Assembly: GCA_028565635.1 (NCBI GenBank)
Contig: JAOXYB010112158.1
Location: 1-20,658 of the forward strand
DNA length: 20,658 nt
Direction: 5' to 3'
Source of the DNA: Phoronis ovalis
Taxonomy: Eukaryota > Phoronida > Phoronidae
A model generated the notes under the pieces. It worked only from the letters and a program-made list of their open reading frames with translations. It did not search any database and was not told the origin of the DNA. A program made the position numbers and the translations under genes. Positions 1 to 9,768 of this stretch are shown piece by piece. The first letter of the stretch is position 1; the number at the start of each line of letters is the position of its first letter.

Positions 1-1086
1 TATATAATGCATTATCCGAAAGAATAAAGTATATTCGATTCTAAACATAAGGGTGTCTCTTTATATCCCACGATGCATCTTTTCGTCACAACAAGCCCGT
101 CAAGTTTCGGCATCACGTCCAAAATTTGATAATTCCGTATAGCCACAAATGATGGAAACAATCATAAACTTCTTTTAAACTTAAAATTGTGAAAAATTAC
201 ACTACAAACCAGATAACCATATATTGACTTATTTGGAACTTATTTCTACAGGGGATTAATTTGAATTGCTAAATTAAATATATCGCTATGCGTCAGCTAT
301 TTTACGCAGGCAGCTTTATTTTTTTTTAAATCCGTCTAAAATCCAAATGTGTAGTCCTATTAAAATTGTATGGGTTATTAATAAAATATATTATTATAAC
401 GCATGAGTGAGAGCAAATATATTTTCCATACTAAGTTTAATTTCCCTTTAATACAAGCAAAAAGTACTGTCGTCACCAGGTGGCATCAAATCGCCCTAGT
501 TTTTAAACCCCAGTTATTGCTTACAATAAGTCTTTTTTCACCAGCATAGCCTATATCATAGCGGCTGATCACGATCCATTAGTGTAATTAACATATACTA
601 AAGGTAACCATAGCTCTCGCTAGTGTACGATGGCTATTTTTTACTACCAGGAAACTAAATCTTGTCCAAACAAAATATTTCGTTTACATGTTTTTGTAAT
701 AATAGAGGGGTCACTTGCCAAAAAAACCTGGTGGAGGTGTGATGCCAAAGGTAAAAAGCCCGTACCTCATGGTAAAAATGTCATTCCAAAAATATACCTT
801 ATGGTAAAACATTTATTTGCAAAAATCATCCCCATGGTAAAAAATTCCTGGAAAAAGTTAATGTACACCATGGTAGACACAATCCTAGAAACCTCATAAA
901 ATAACCATTTATTGAAAGTATAAATCATTTGCATAAGGACACCAATGGTAAAAAGTGTTAAATAAACAAAAATGTTCAATAAAGTCCGCGGGATATAGCC
1001 CTCCCCGGCCGCTAACCGTTACATATTTCAGAATCGGAAACTTGGGCTAACTACCTAAAACTTTTATTACACTGGAACACCGGTTC
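1..1086. other. Upstream flank of the MTCH gene, no coding exon seen
   Basis: The first kilobase is AT-rich and has no exon-like open frame with splice sites that I can support. It holds a decayed repeat copy at about 712-905 (listed separately). A short GC-rich patch near 985-1015 contains CCGCGG and CCCCGGCCGC just upstream of the MTCH start and is the most likely location of the core promoter. An acceptor-like TTTCAG at 1026-1031 could also end a 5' UTR intron. No TATA box can be assigned with confidence in such AT-rich sequence. Confidence 0.4.
712..905 (-). repeat. Decayed dispersed repeat, copy 1 (reverse orientation)
   Basis: Read on the minus strand, this stretch shows loosely spaced units of TTTACCATnnGGTATATTTTT type. 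It ends, toward lower coordinates, in a terminus resembling GGGCTTTTTACCTTTGGCATCACACC. The same order of units and terminus occurs on the plus strand near 11960-12216 and 19510-19725. The open frames across it are by-products of the CATGGTAAA repeat and show no protein family. Confidence 0.6.
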
Positions 1087-1098
1087 ATGATGGCGGAC
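1083..1098 (+). promoter_or_regulatory. TISU/YY1-like start-codon context
   Basis: Two ATGs are adjacent at 1087 and 1090. The second sits in CATGATGGCGGA, which matches about 10 of 12 positions of the TISU consensus SAASATGGCGGC, a combined YY1 site and initiator used by housekeeping and mitochondrial genes with very short 5' UTRs. The second ATG starts Met-Ala-Asp, the same first residues that I recall for human MTCH2. Initiation at 1090 is therefore at least as likely as at 1087. The link to TISU is an inference from the match. Confidence 0.45.
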
Positions 1099-4000
1099 GT
1101 GCAACAAATATTTGCTAGTGCTCTTATTACAGCTGCTGCTCATCCCGTGCAGTATGCTAAAGTGCTAATTCAGGCATGTACACGAATAAAGATGTGCTTT
1201 GTAAATAGTTAGTAGTTTTTAAGGAACTTACTGCTGAAGTTCAATTTAGAAACCACCACTACCTGGTAACATCATGGGGAAAGATCAATCTTCAAAGAGT
1301 TTTTCTTTTTCAACCACACTACTCGGTTTACAATGACATGTAACTCTAGTGTTTTGTGTCCTTTGATTGTTCATTAATCTTGTTTATTTTAATTCTTAAC
1401 ACTGAAAATTGTTATCAGATTGAGATGATTAGTCATAAACTGTAAATCATGCATTGGATCTTTGTAGAAACTAGAAAACTCTGACTGTGGTTTCACTTTC
1501 ACTATAAAAATTAAAATATTAATCATCTGCTTCTAAGGTTCTAGGTTTTTTTTCAGTAGATTTCCAAGTTATGTTGCCTCCCGATTGTTTTCATCTTAGG
1601 AGTGTTACTATAAATGGTCACAAGCTAGTATTTTGTCACTGGTCAGAGCTTAACTTGAAAATCTACTATAAATCTCTTCTGGTCAATTTTGTAAAATTCT
1701 AACAAAGATTTAAATTATTAACTAAGCTTCCCCTTTTTTCCTTCACCGCGGAATGTCATGGAACTAACTTAATTGTCTGCATGCAACGTAGCCCCCTGCA
1801 TTGGCATCTTACTATAGAATAGGACCATATTCAGTGAAAACATGTGAGAGATGCCACATCCCCTTCAGACTTTGCCCCCAGGACTGTACCCTTTCCTGGA
1901 CTTCACATTTCCAAGTCTGAATATTCACTGGTGTATACAAATTATTAAGTTTCCAAGATTGCAGCAACTATGTAATAAAACTGTCAACACTGTTTTAAAA
2001 TTATACATGTTTAGTATTGCTTCTATGTTTTAGGTTGGCCATGAACCTATTTCTCCTGAACCGTGTAAAACTTTTTTTGGTAAAAAAGCACTCTGTTATC
2101 CCAACGTCTTCAAATACAGTAAGTAGTTCATATTGTTCAACAGATGAGACTAGTGTGAAACTAATCTCCATGCAAAGATAGAGCACACTATATTGCTTAA
2201 CCAAACAGTGTAACAATATATACTGAATTTTGATTGCTATGCTATTCTTCACTCTTACACTGTTCTATGTTACAGTTGGCCATATCAAGAAACAAGATGG
2301 TTTCCTAGGTTTGTACAGAGGTTTGGGAGCATCAATTGGTGCTAACTTTATGGGAAATATGGTTTCTAATTCTGTTACAAAGGTAATGGTTGACATCGGG
2401 AATTTTACACAACTCAGTTGAAACTTTAAATAATGAAAGCTATACAATCTTGTCTCAAGACCTTCATCAGTCCCCTTAACAAAGTTTGTTGCACAATTCA
2501 TTAGGAAAGTCAAATGCCTGTGAAACTAGTTCTACAGTGAAAAACGTAAAATTCTTCAGCAATTTTTCTCCTTATTTTGCAACAGAAATGACAAATTCTG
2601 AGCACAAATTATAGATGTGATAAATGAAAGTTTGGAATAATAGAATTTTAAATCAAACATTTTTTTTTAATAAATAAAGAAACATCACCACAGTTTGAAG
2701 ATGGTGTTACAAGTTGTTCGGGGAACTTTGGACACATTTGGATGTTTTCCATTGAACTTTTGTGCATGTAGTACTTAGACCCCCATTTTGGAAGTGTTCC
2801 AGTAAACATTTGCAGTGCTCTACTGAATGTTTTTTGATTAAAATCATTTATTTTTTATAAAAACCAGCAATTCCACAAGATTATGTGGCAAATTTAGAAA
2901 ACAGTTTGTACAGGATTTTGTCTGCAGCATGGTATTATGGAAAACTGCAGGCACTGGAATTCATGTGAAGTTAATTAAGCATTCCATCTGTTCAATACAA
3001 AGATTTGCTATCAACTCGTTTCCATGTTTATTTCCTCAGTACTTTCGTCCTGTTGATGAAAAGGTTTTGCGTAATGAGTTGGATGGAGATAATGATGTCA
3101 TGGAACAAGTTATGAAGTTTGCTGAAGAGGTAATGAAATTTGTTGTATTGCAGATTCCATCAAAATTATTTCTACAATTAAACAAAAAAGCCCCTTTAAA
3201 AGCTTGCTAAATGTCTTTCAGTTGTAATCCAAAAAAATCTGGTACATATTACTTAGTAGTAGTAGATATAGTTCCATGTGAGCTTATGCAATTTTATTCT
3301 ATTTCAGACAAGTAAAGACTGTTTAGCCAGATGTGCAGGAGTTGTTGCAAGCCATCCTCTCCGAGGTATTTATATCTCTGAGTAATGCATTTGACCCTCT
3401 GCATGTTATTTCAGGTTGATGTCAGCATATATTTAGATATATTATGGATAGTTATTGATTATTGTGGAATTTTGAAAGTGAAAAAAGTCATATGAAGTAA
3501 CTAAGTTCAGTATAATGTAGTATATTATATATAATCTTGGTAATAAACAATTTCTCTTAAAAAATACTAAACCTGTAGCGTAAGAGTTTCTTTAAAACAC
3601 GGCTATTTAATTGGTTCAATCTTTCAGTGATAATGTTACGCTGTATGGTTCAATTTGTGGGACAAGAGACTGCTTACAAGTAGGTATCATAGGTGATTAT
3701 GTTCAGAATAGAAGAACATGTACTAACTAGGGCTCACTAGAGCACATATCTCCTGGAAGTAATATATAAATTCTAATGGAACATAAATTTTGCAGTCAAA
3801 TTTTCTTTCTGTTTTACTTCATGATTTGTCTGTGGTGTCTGACTGGCAGAATTTCTTTTTCTATTTCATCATAACAGGATATTTTTCTGTTAAACTTAAT
3901 GATTCTCCTAATGCGCAAGATTTAGTAAAGTAACCTTGGGTGGAAATGTTGTAATTCATATTCATTCTTTCTTATTTCAGTTCAATATGTTCATCAATAA

Positions 4001-7000
4001 AAGATATTTATAGAGAAGATGGAATTTTAGGATTTTTTGCGTAAGTTTAATTGACATAGTTTTATCGTGCCTTATTTTTTGTGCACATTGTTATGTTACA
4101 AAGTACTCTGTTGAATAATATGACCCTTTCTATTAACAGCTTCAAATCTGGTTAGCCAGGTGACAGTAAGAGAAGATTTGAGGGCTAATCTAGCACCCAA
4201 TGCTTTAAACTTTATTTAGTTACTGATAAAATTTCATTTACATTTTTGAAATGTTTATATAGAGGGTTAAGAACAAAATATGTGTATTATTATTTACATT
4301 GTAATTTTGCAGATTAAATAGCCTTTTCGTATCAAAATGTAATATTTTACAGTGTATGAATGAAATTTGAAAACTGCACGCTATTAGAAAGTTTGTATTT
4401 CATTCCAGGTTGTTACCTGTCTTGCAAAGCATCTGGATATATTAAGTTTCGAAAATTCTACTTCATGTTAATTTATCTTTCATTAAACATGTGGCCCATT
4501 TATTATGTCTCAACTTTCCTAAGGTTATTGATAACCTTAGGTTACATAGTTTAATTTAACCTTTGTTACCTAATGTTATCAATAATCTTAGGAAAGTAGA
4601 GACATAATAAATGGGCCCAGGAGATTTAAATCTAATATCAAGATTTGTACAGTATGCCGGGTCTAGTAGACTAAGAGTAACATTATATTTGACAAACATG
4701 TTGATGCAAAAAGTAATTTTGAATGTTATGTATATTACACTTTCAGCGGCTTAGTTCCTCGTTTACTTGGTGAGGTGATTAGTATATGGCTGGCAAGTTT
4801 CTTAGCTAATATAATAGCACAGTTTGCTCCCGAAAGTCATGTAAGTTAGACATATAAAGACACAGAATATTACTTGCTCTGGATGTCCCTTTTTTAATCA
4901 ATAATCTGTGTTCAGTATGAAGATATTTAAAGCTAAGAGTCTCTGTTTAACTAGAAATAGTAACACTAAGTAATAAGCTTTTAAGTATAAAAGCTAAACT
5001 TTTACAAAAAATTGTTTTGTAATCTAATGAAAAAGCAAACTTAAACGTGTTATTTCTTTGCAGCCTGTGAAAGCCTATAGTGGAGCAGCGTGTTCTGTAA
5101 GTCATAGAATGTTTTCATGTGAAAATATTACTTCATAGTGTACCATAATTTGAAAAACATGAAGGTTTTCACTTTTTGGAGAGGAATAAGAATAGTTCAG
5201 ATATTATCCATTCACAATTTTTAATTAATGTATAGTTTATTAGAATTTTAAAGCAGTACATGTCATTATATACTTAATATAAAATGAGTGTATTAAATGT
5301 GTATAATTACTTTTAAACAATATATTTCGGATTCTGAACTGGCAACCATATTTCTGTGTTGTTTAGTTGATTGCTTCTTCCTTTACTGTGCCTTTTGAGA
5401 CGGTGTATGTAAACATCTCAGTACGGACAAACAGGTTTGTTTATTTACATTGTTTGCTGTTTTGTTGACAGTTAATGGTGACCCAGTTTACGTATCCATT
5501 TCATTTGGTCTCTACAGTAATGGCCTGTAATGTCCCAAGGTAAGTGAACACAGTGCTACTGCTTTTCTGTTTTGGCTTTATAATTATGCTGATTATAATT
5601 TATACTGTTTAGTTTTTGATGCCTGGTATATCATTAAAAATGGAAACAGTAATTTACAACACATCAGACACTGTACCCTCCCCAACCCAAAAAACAGGTT
5701 TCAAGAAGAAAATAAGTGTTATGGCCTGGATAATATCCTTTGTGTCAGCATTGGGAGCAAAGATTTTGATTATAAAGGTTTTTTTATTTAAGCAGCTACT
5801 GATTCCTAATAGTTTGAAAAATATGTTTACAGTAAACAGTTGTTGCAAATAGTTCCTCATAAAAGCCATTGCTAAATATTACACATTCACTGAAAAAGTG
5901 AAGTCTGTGTAGTAGTATCATCATTGTGTCCAACACAAGTAATTCTTATTAACATCCCTAAAATTCACCACTGTAATAGATTTTAGAGTGTTATGCATGT
6001 AGCTTGGCAACAAAGAGCAGTCTTTTTCTTACACAGCACTATACACATAACTGAGAGTATCTTTCAGCTTTCTTAATATTCTACCTCCATGTTGCTTTAT
6101 TTCTAATTGTACTCCTATCTGTATGTTTCAGTCTCACTGCGGGAAAACCTCCTCACATGCCTGATTATTCTAGTTGGATGCAGTGCTGGAGCCAACTTAG
6201 TACTAAGGTTAGTGCCATGCCAGTCAGTGGTAAGATTAAGAACTGTTGATGGTTATTTCTGTAAAGGTATCCAGATGTTCAAAAGATGCATAGTAGGTTA
6301 GCCCTTGCTAATCGCAGTTTCTAAAATTCATTGCCCAGCTTGATATGGCAGCCATAACAGGATTTGATTTGTGTATAAATGATATTTATACAGCTAAATA
6401 TTTTACATAAGACTGACTTGTAAAACCTGTTATGAATCTGGAAGAACTAAATGAAACCAAGTGTTAATATAATAAAAAAAATGAGAAAAACTATTTTCTG
6501 TGCCAGCCTGAGTGTTTTACATTCATTTATGAACAGAGGGCTGGACTATTTCTACATTACATGGAAACAGTCAATTATATTTAAATATTTATTAGTTCCA
6601 GCATAAAAACTGGAAATGTTAGTCGAATTTAAAACCAATATAATATATAGATATTTACAAGAAATCCACATACATATTACAAAAATATGTATCATTGAAA
6701 TGTCACAAACTAGTCTAACATACATTTTGAAATTTCTGTTTGAGTCTATAATTGAGGACTATTTGGCTTCCCTATTAGAACTAATATAGATCAGAAATCA
6801 GTAATCCTAACAAAGTTGCCTTCAGTCTGAATGCTTTAAATGTTAAGCTACCTGCAATCTCACATTTTGTTTATTTTAATTACTGGAGAGCAAAGTTTTA
6901 AACTGCAACTTGATTAGTCCTCGAAGGTATCAAAGAATGATTGTCAGTACTTTTCTACAAGGTTTGTGGTAAAACTTGATTTTGTTGCTTTTGCAGGGTG

Positions 7001-7056
7001 ATTTAAAACGAGGTTCCAGCATGTTCTTCAGATATTATAAAGGACCTGTTATGTAG
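1087..7056 (+). CDS. MTCH2: Mitochondrial carrier homolog (MTCH1/MTCH2 family)
   Basis: Complete 12-exon gene. CDS exons: 1087-1173, 2034-2118, 2276-2382, 3040-3129, 3308-3365, 3628-3679, 3981-4040, 4747-4840, 5064-5096, exon 10 (either 5367-5434 or 5472-5539), 6132-6207, 6997-7056. All junction phases agree and give 289 aa plus TAG, against about 303 aa for human MTCH2. Landmarks: N-terminal PVQYAKVLIQ; VGHEP opening exon 2; DGFLGLYRGL in exon 3; SHPLR and MVQFVG across exons 5-6; IYREDGILGFFAGLVPRLLG across exons 7-8; TYPF in exon 10b; YSSWMQCW in exon 11; RGSSMFFR near the end. The family is SLC25-derived, sits in the mitochondrial outer membrane, and in mammals inserts alpha-helical proteins and binds tBID. 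The carrier signatures are degenerate, as expected for this family. It could be the single ancestral MTCH gene rather than a strict MTCH2 orthologue. Splicing is inferred from frame, phase and homology. Confidence 0.93.
1174..2033 (+). other. MTCH intron 1, apparent GC-AG intron
   Basis: Exon 1 ends in codons for VLIQ and is followed by CAG|GCATGT. Exon 2 begins GTT GGC CAT GAA CCT (VGHEP), the direct continuation of the family sequence. Cutting instead at the nearby GT (1178) puts a TGA in frame within four codons. The donor is therefore GC at 1174-1175, with the acceptor TTTTAG at 2028-2033. The rest of the 860-nt intron is AT-rich and shows nothing else I can name. Confidence 0.75.
2383..3039 (+). 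other. MTCH intron 3
   Basis: A 657-nt intron between AAG|GTAATG and TTTCCTCAG. It is AT-rich with a poly-T tract near 2660. I see no exon or repeat in it. The open frame running from 2929 across exon 4 is intron read-through. Confidence 0.75.
3680..3980 (+). other. MTCH intron 6
   Basis: A 301-nt intron from ACAA|GTAGGT to TTATTTCAG. No additional signal is seen. Confidence 0.75.
4041..4746 (+). other. MTCH intron 7, carrying a long hairpin
   Basis: A 706-nt intron from TTGC|GTAAGT to ACTTTCAG. Apart from the inverted repeat at 4492-4619 it is featureless AT-rich sequence. A 64-codon open frame at 4360-4554 overlaps the left hairpin arm and is not a gene. Confidence 0.75.
4492..4619. repeat. 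Long imperfect inverted repeat (MITE-like hairpin)
   Basis: Left arm 4492-4546 and right arm 4564-4619 are reverse complements at about 50 of 55 positions, separated by a 17-nt loop. Each end carries GGCCCATTTATTATGTCTC and its complement. The left arm also contains a smaller palindrome (AAGGTTAT-TG-ATAACCTT). No clear target-site duplication is visible. It resembles a short foldback or MITE insertion. In the pre-mRNA it would form a hairpin of about 55 bp. Confidence 0.8.
5367..5434 (+). CDS. MTCH2: MTCH alternative exon 10a
   Basis: A 68-nt open block between acceptor TTGTTTAG and donor ACAG|GTTTGT. It enters in phase 0 and leaves in phase 2, exactly as exon 10b does. It encodes 22 codons beginning LIASSFTVPFETVYV. 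It shares Leu1, Phe6, Thr7, Pro9, Phe10 and Val13 with exon 10b, and PFET resembles the SLC25 signature Px(D/E). The donor is weaker than that of 10b. It is best read as a diverged tandem duplicate that replaces 10b in some transcripts. An alternative is a decaying duplicate, but the intact frame, matching length and intact splice sites argue against this. Confidence 0.72.
5472..5539 (+). CDS. MTCH2: MTCH exon 10b, canonical version
   Basis: A 68-nt exon between acceptor TTGTTGACAG and consensus donor CAAG|GTAAGT, phase 0 in and phase 2 out. It encodes FTYPFHLVSTVMA, which matches the TYPF...LV..LMA segment of vertebrate MTCH proteins better than exon 10a does, and so is taken as the default. 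Joining 10a directly to 10b gives AGT followed at once by TAA, so both cannot be included in a productive mRNA. Confidence 0.88.
5540..6131 (+). other. MTCH intron 10
   Basis: A 592-nt intron from GTAAGT to GTATGTTTCAG. It contains a 78-codon open frame on the plus strand and its minus-strand counterpart near 5616-5869. Neither has splice sites or family resemblance, and nothing else is seen. Confidence 0.75.
6208..6996 (+). other. MTCH intron 11
   Basis: A 789-nt intron from AAG|GTTAGT to TTTTGCAG. AT-rich, with no further feature seen. Confidence 0.75.
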
Positions 7057-7287
7057 GGGAATGGGCAACTTGCACCAGCTTCGTTAGCATTCTGAAGATA
7101 GAATTAGTGAACAAACCATGTTGCTTCCATATGTATTGCAAAGATTAAGTTTCTGTATGATATAGTGAACAACATGACATTTTTGAAATATTATTAATGA
7201 ATATGTTCAGAGTGATGGAGCTTATTTGATTTTTTTATAAATTGCTTAAAAAGAATTATAATCATGGCTTTTAAAATCATTCTAAAT

Positions 7288-7293
7288 AATAAA
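7288..7293 (+). terminator. Candidate MTCH polyadenylation signal
   Basis: An AATAAA hexamer about 230 nt after the MTCH stop codon. A second copy lies at 7525-7530. Choosing between them needs transcript ends. Chance AATAAA is common at this base composition. Confidence 0.4.
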
Positions 7294-8617
7294 ATACTAT
7301 AAAGAAATGTTTTAGAATTAACTGGTATGTTTAAAAAAAATCTGGCATCTGACATTGCAAAAGAAAAGTGAAAACAAGTTTCAGACTCTGGTATAAAAGC
7401 TTGCTAAAGCTGGTATTATGTACAAGTTGAAAGTGTGTCTGATGATCTTCCTACATCCATAATAGCACTCATATTGTAAATAACATGTACACAATTGTAT
7501 GCGTTTGGTATACATGACAGGAATAATAAAACAGATATGACGTGAAAGTATTGTTTGGTTTGATGATTTTCTAAACAAACATGTCAGGTCATTGTGCTCC
7601 TTCAAAAGAGTACATTTACGAATAAAAAACCAAAGCATTACCATTTCATGAACAAAAAAAGAATTTCTGCCTGCACTCTCGCCCGTCTTCCTGTGCCTGT
7701 CTGTGTGTAATGTGCGTAAATGTACATGTGCATATACATAAGGTTGTACACAAGTATATGCACACACAGGTAGAATAGTTTTATAGGGATGAAATTTAAT
7801 GTTTACCTTTTGAAATTTATAAATTGATTCCTGTTCTTCGATTTCGTCCATGTTATTTTACCACAAACCAGGCGTTTTGGTTGGTATAACATAGCATTAC
7901 GTTCTTGAATGTCGGGCTTTTTCTATTTCATGTGTATTAATTATCTAGTGCAATGGAACCAGGAATTCATAAAGTTATTTATAATTATTTATACTTTTCA
8001 TTATTGTCGTAATCGGTTAAAACTCTATCTATTTTTATTTTTTATAGGGGTTTCCCTTATTTAACCAAACACATTATTGCACATTTTCCCACTATTTTCA
8101 ATGTTATTTTTTTTAAGGGAATAACATTTCTGGATATTTGCATTGAGATATTGTATTTACCATATGCCAGGGACGCCGGTTCGGTGCTTTACCTCTTTGT
8201 CAGTGATTTTAGTTTGAGATCGGAGACAGCACTATCTTTTACCGTCCTCATTACCATTATCCTAGTCGATTGCAGGTGCCCACAAGGCCTGGTTGGAGTT
8301 GCTTTGCCCGCTATCTTCTCTTGTTTTAGGAACGCATATTGAATTATAACATTTCTTTTTACTTTCTAATACAATTGCCCAATTTCATTGCCCTTCTGTG
8401 TTTTTTTCTATAAATGAAAATTGTATACTCTGATTATCTTTATTTGTGACTGAACAGAATTTTCCGCGAAGAGCTAGTCTATTTACTAGAAGGCAAATGT
8501 TACCATTGAAGTGGATGGGAAAATCAATTGTATCCTTATGCCATATCAGAATCACAACTACAAACTTAATATGTTCATTTGAATGTACTATAATACATGT
8601 ATAATCCTGATTACAAT

Positions 8618-8623
8618 TTTATT
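8618..8623 (-). terminator. Candidate polyadenylation signal of the MAM/CUB gene
   Basis: TTTATT on the plus strand is AATAAA on the minus strand, about 485 nt downstream of the membrane-protein stop codon. It is plausible as the 3' end, but the AT-rich flank has other candidates farther on. Confidence 0.3.
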
Positions 8624-9106
8624 CCATAAATTCATGATTATATACAACATAACAATAAAATAACAACCCTGCAAAGTGCATGGATATATGTACGACCCAG
8701 TAGAAAACATAAGAAAGAAAGAACTTTAACATATAAGGAAACAAAATATTTCTTCTCCTTGTGGCGAAAGTTTCAATGCGCTGATTTTGTCAATCCATTA
8801 GGCTGTATTAATATCAATTGCTTTATGTGTAATTGCAGTTTTCAAATGACTTCACTAAAGTAAAGGGAACATGAATTTAAAACAGTTTAGAAAATAAATA
8901 ACTATTAACAAAAAAAATAAATGTTTTCACACAAAAAATGTAAATAAAAATTTACCCTATAATTACGTAGCGAATTTGTTCTGCTATTAACCTCACATTT
9001 CATATCAAAATCTCAGTCGTTGTACAGAATATCCACAGTTACATCTAACAAAATATTATACTATAAGGCACATCTATAGTTTACTTCCATCTACCACCGA
9101 TGAATT

Positions 9107-9768
9107 TTATAAGTCATCAACAGCAGGAATTGTCGATTTAGCAATATCCTCAGCACTTGGGCTTTGATAGCTGGCAGCACTAGGTGTATTATCTGCAGTG
9201 CTCTGTACATAGATTTCATTGTATTTAGGAGGAGGTCCTAAAAGACCTGGGGCAGGAGGATATATTGTACCGTGATTAACATCCAATGGTGGTGCTGATG
9301 GTTGATTCAAAGGCTCTAAACGACGTGGTGGATTGTTTGCATTTTCATATGAACCTGCAGGGGGTATGTCAGTAATAACTGCCGGAGGGAGATTATTAAC
9401 TTGATAATTATATGCTGGTGGTTGGAAGGAATACCACGGCTGCTGCGGGGCAAAAGCAGGGTTGTAATACGTCTGTCCTGTTGGCACTTGACCACTAATA
9501 ATTGGAGCAGGAGGTCCTAATGTATGGGTCATGTTTTGAGGTGCTTGCAAATTATGTGACGTATGGCCTAGTGAACGGCCCCTGTTCTGAGGCGTCTGTC
9601 CATTATATCTTTGAGGGCCTGAATTGTGATTTACGTTCCCAGAGACAGTAGGTACTGCCGTGTTGTGTGAAACTGTGGCTTGTGTTTTCTTTTTGTTACC
9701 AATAACACAACAACCGGAAACAAAGCAACATACAACAAATACAACACCGACAGCAATACCGACGATAC
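9107..9768 (-). CDS. Terminal exon: transmembrane helix and proline-rich tail
   Basis: Acceptor TTTTCAG precedes a 220-codon stretch. It opens with a Gly/Val/Ile-rich membrane helix (IVGIAVGVVFVV) that ends in CCFVSGCC, possible palmitoylation sites, then GNKKK. The tail of about 195 residues is rich in Pro, Asn, Gln and Tyr. It carries PPAY (residues 730-733 of the fragment, bases 9410-9421), PSAPP (770-774, PSAP at bases 9290-9301) and PPKY (792-795, bases 9221-9232), then YNEIYV and C-terminal VDDL, which fits a class III PDZ ligand. The Cys-rich membrane end plus PPxY tail recalls Shisa/WBP1-type adaptors, though the extracellular part differs. Intracellular location is inferred from the KKK after the helix. 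Confidence 0.88.

Larger units (their letters stand above)
7057..9106. other. Convergent 3' flanks of the two genes
   Basis: About 2 kb separates the two stop codons. The MTCH 3' UTR probably runs to the polyadenylation signals near 7288 or 7525. On the other side the membrane-protein 3' UTR reads leftward to AATAAA signals such as the one at 8618-8623. Between them are a GT/CA-rich patch with a 10-bp inverted repeat (GTGCATATAC at 7728 and its complement at 7754) and a 9-bp inverted repeat near 8100-8128. A 156-codon minus frame at 7381-7851 shows no family, splice or composition support and is not called. Confidence 0.6.

Noticed and set aside
630-979. Overlapping open frames on both strands upstream of MTCH
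   Set aside because: They are produced by the CATGGTAAA-type repeat units; the encoded Lys-rich protein is a by-product.
7381-7851. 156-codon open frame on the minus strand between the two genes
   Set aside because: It is the longest single-exon frame outside the two genes, but it lies in 3' flanking sequence, spans GT/CA-rich simple sequence, has erratic composition and shows no family motif.
8151-8342. 63-codon plus-strand open frame in the convergent flank
   Set aside because: Short, no motif, no neighbouring exon; expected by chance.
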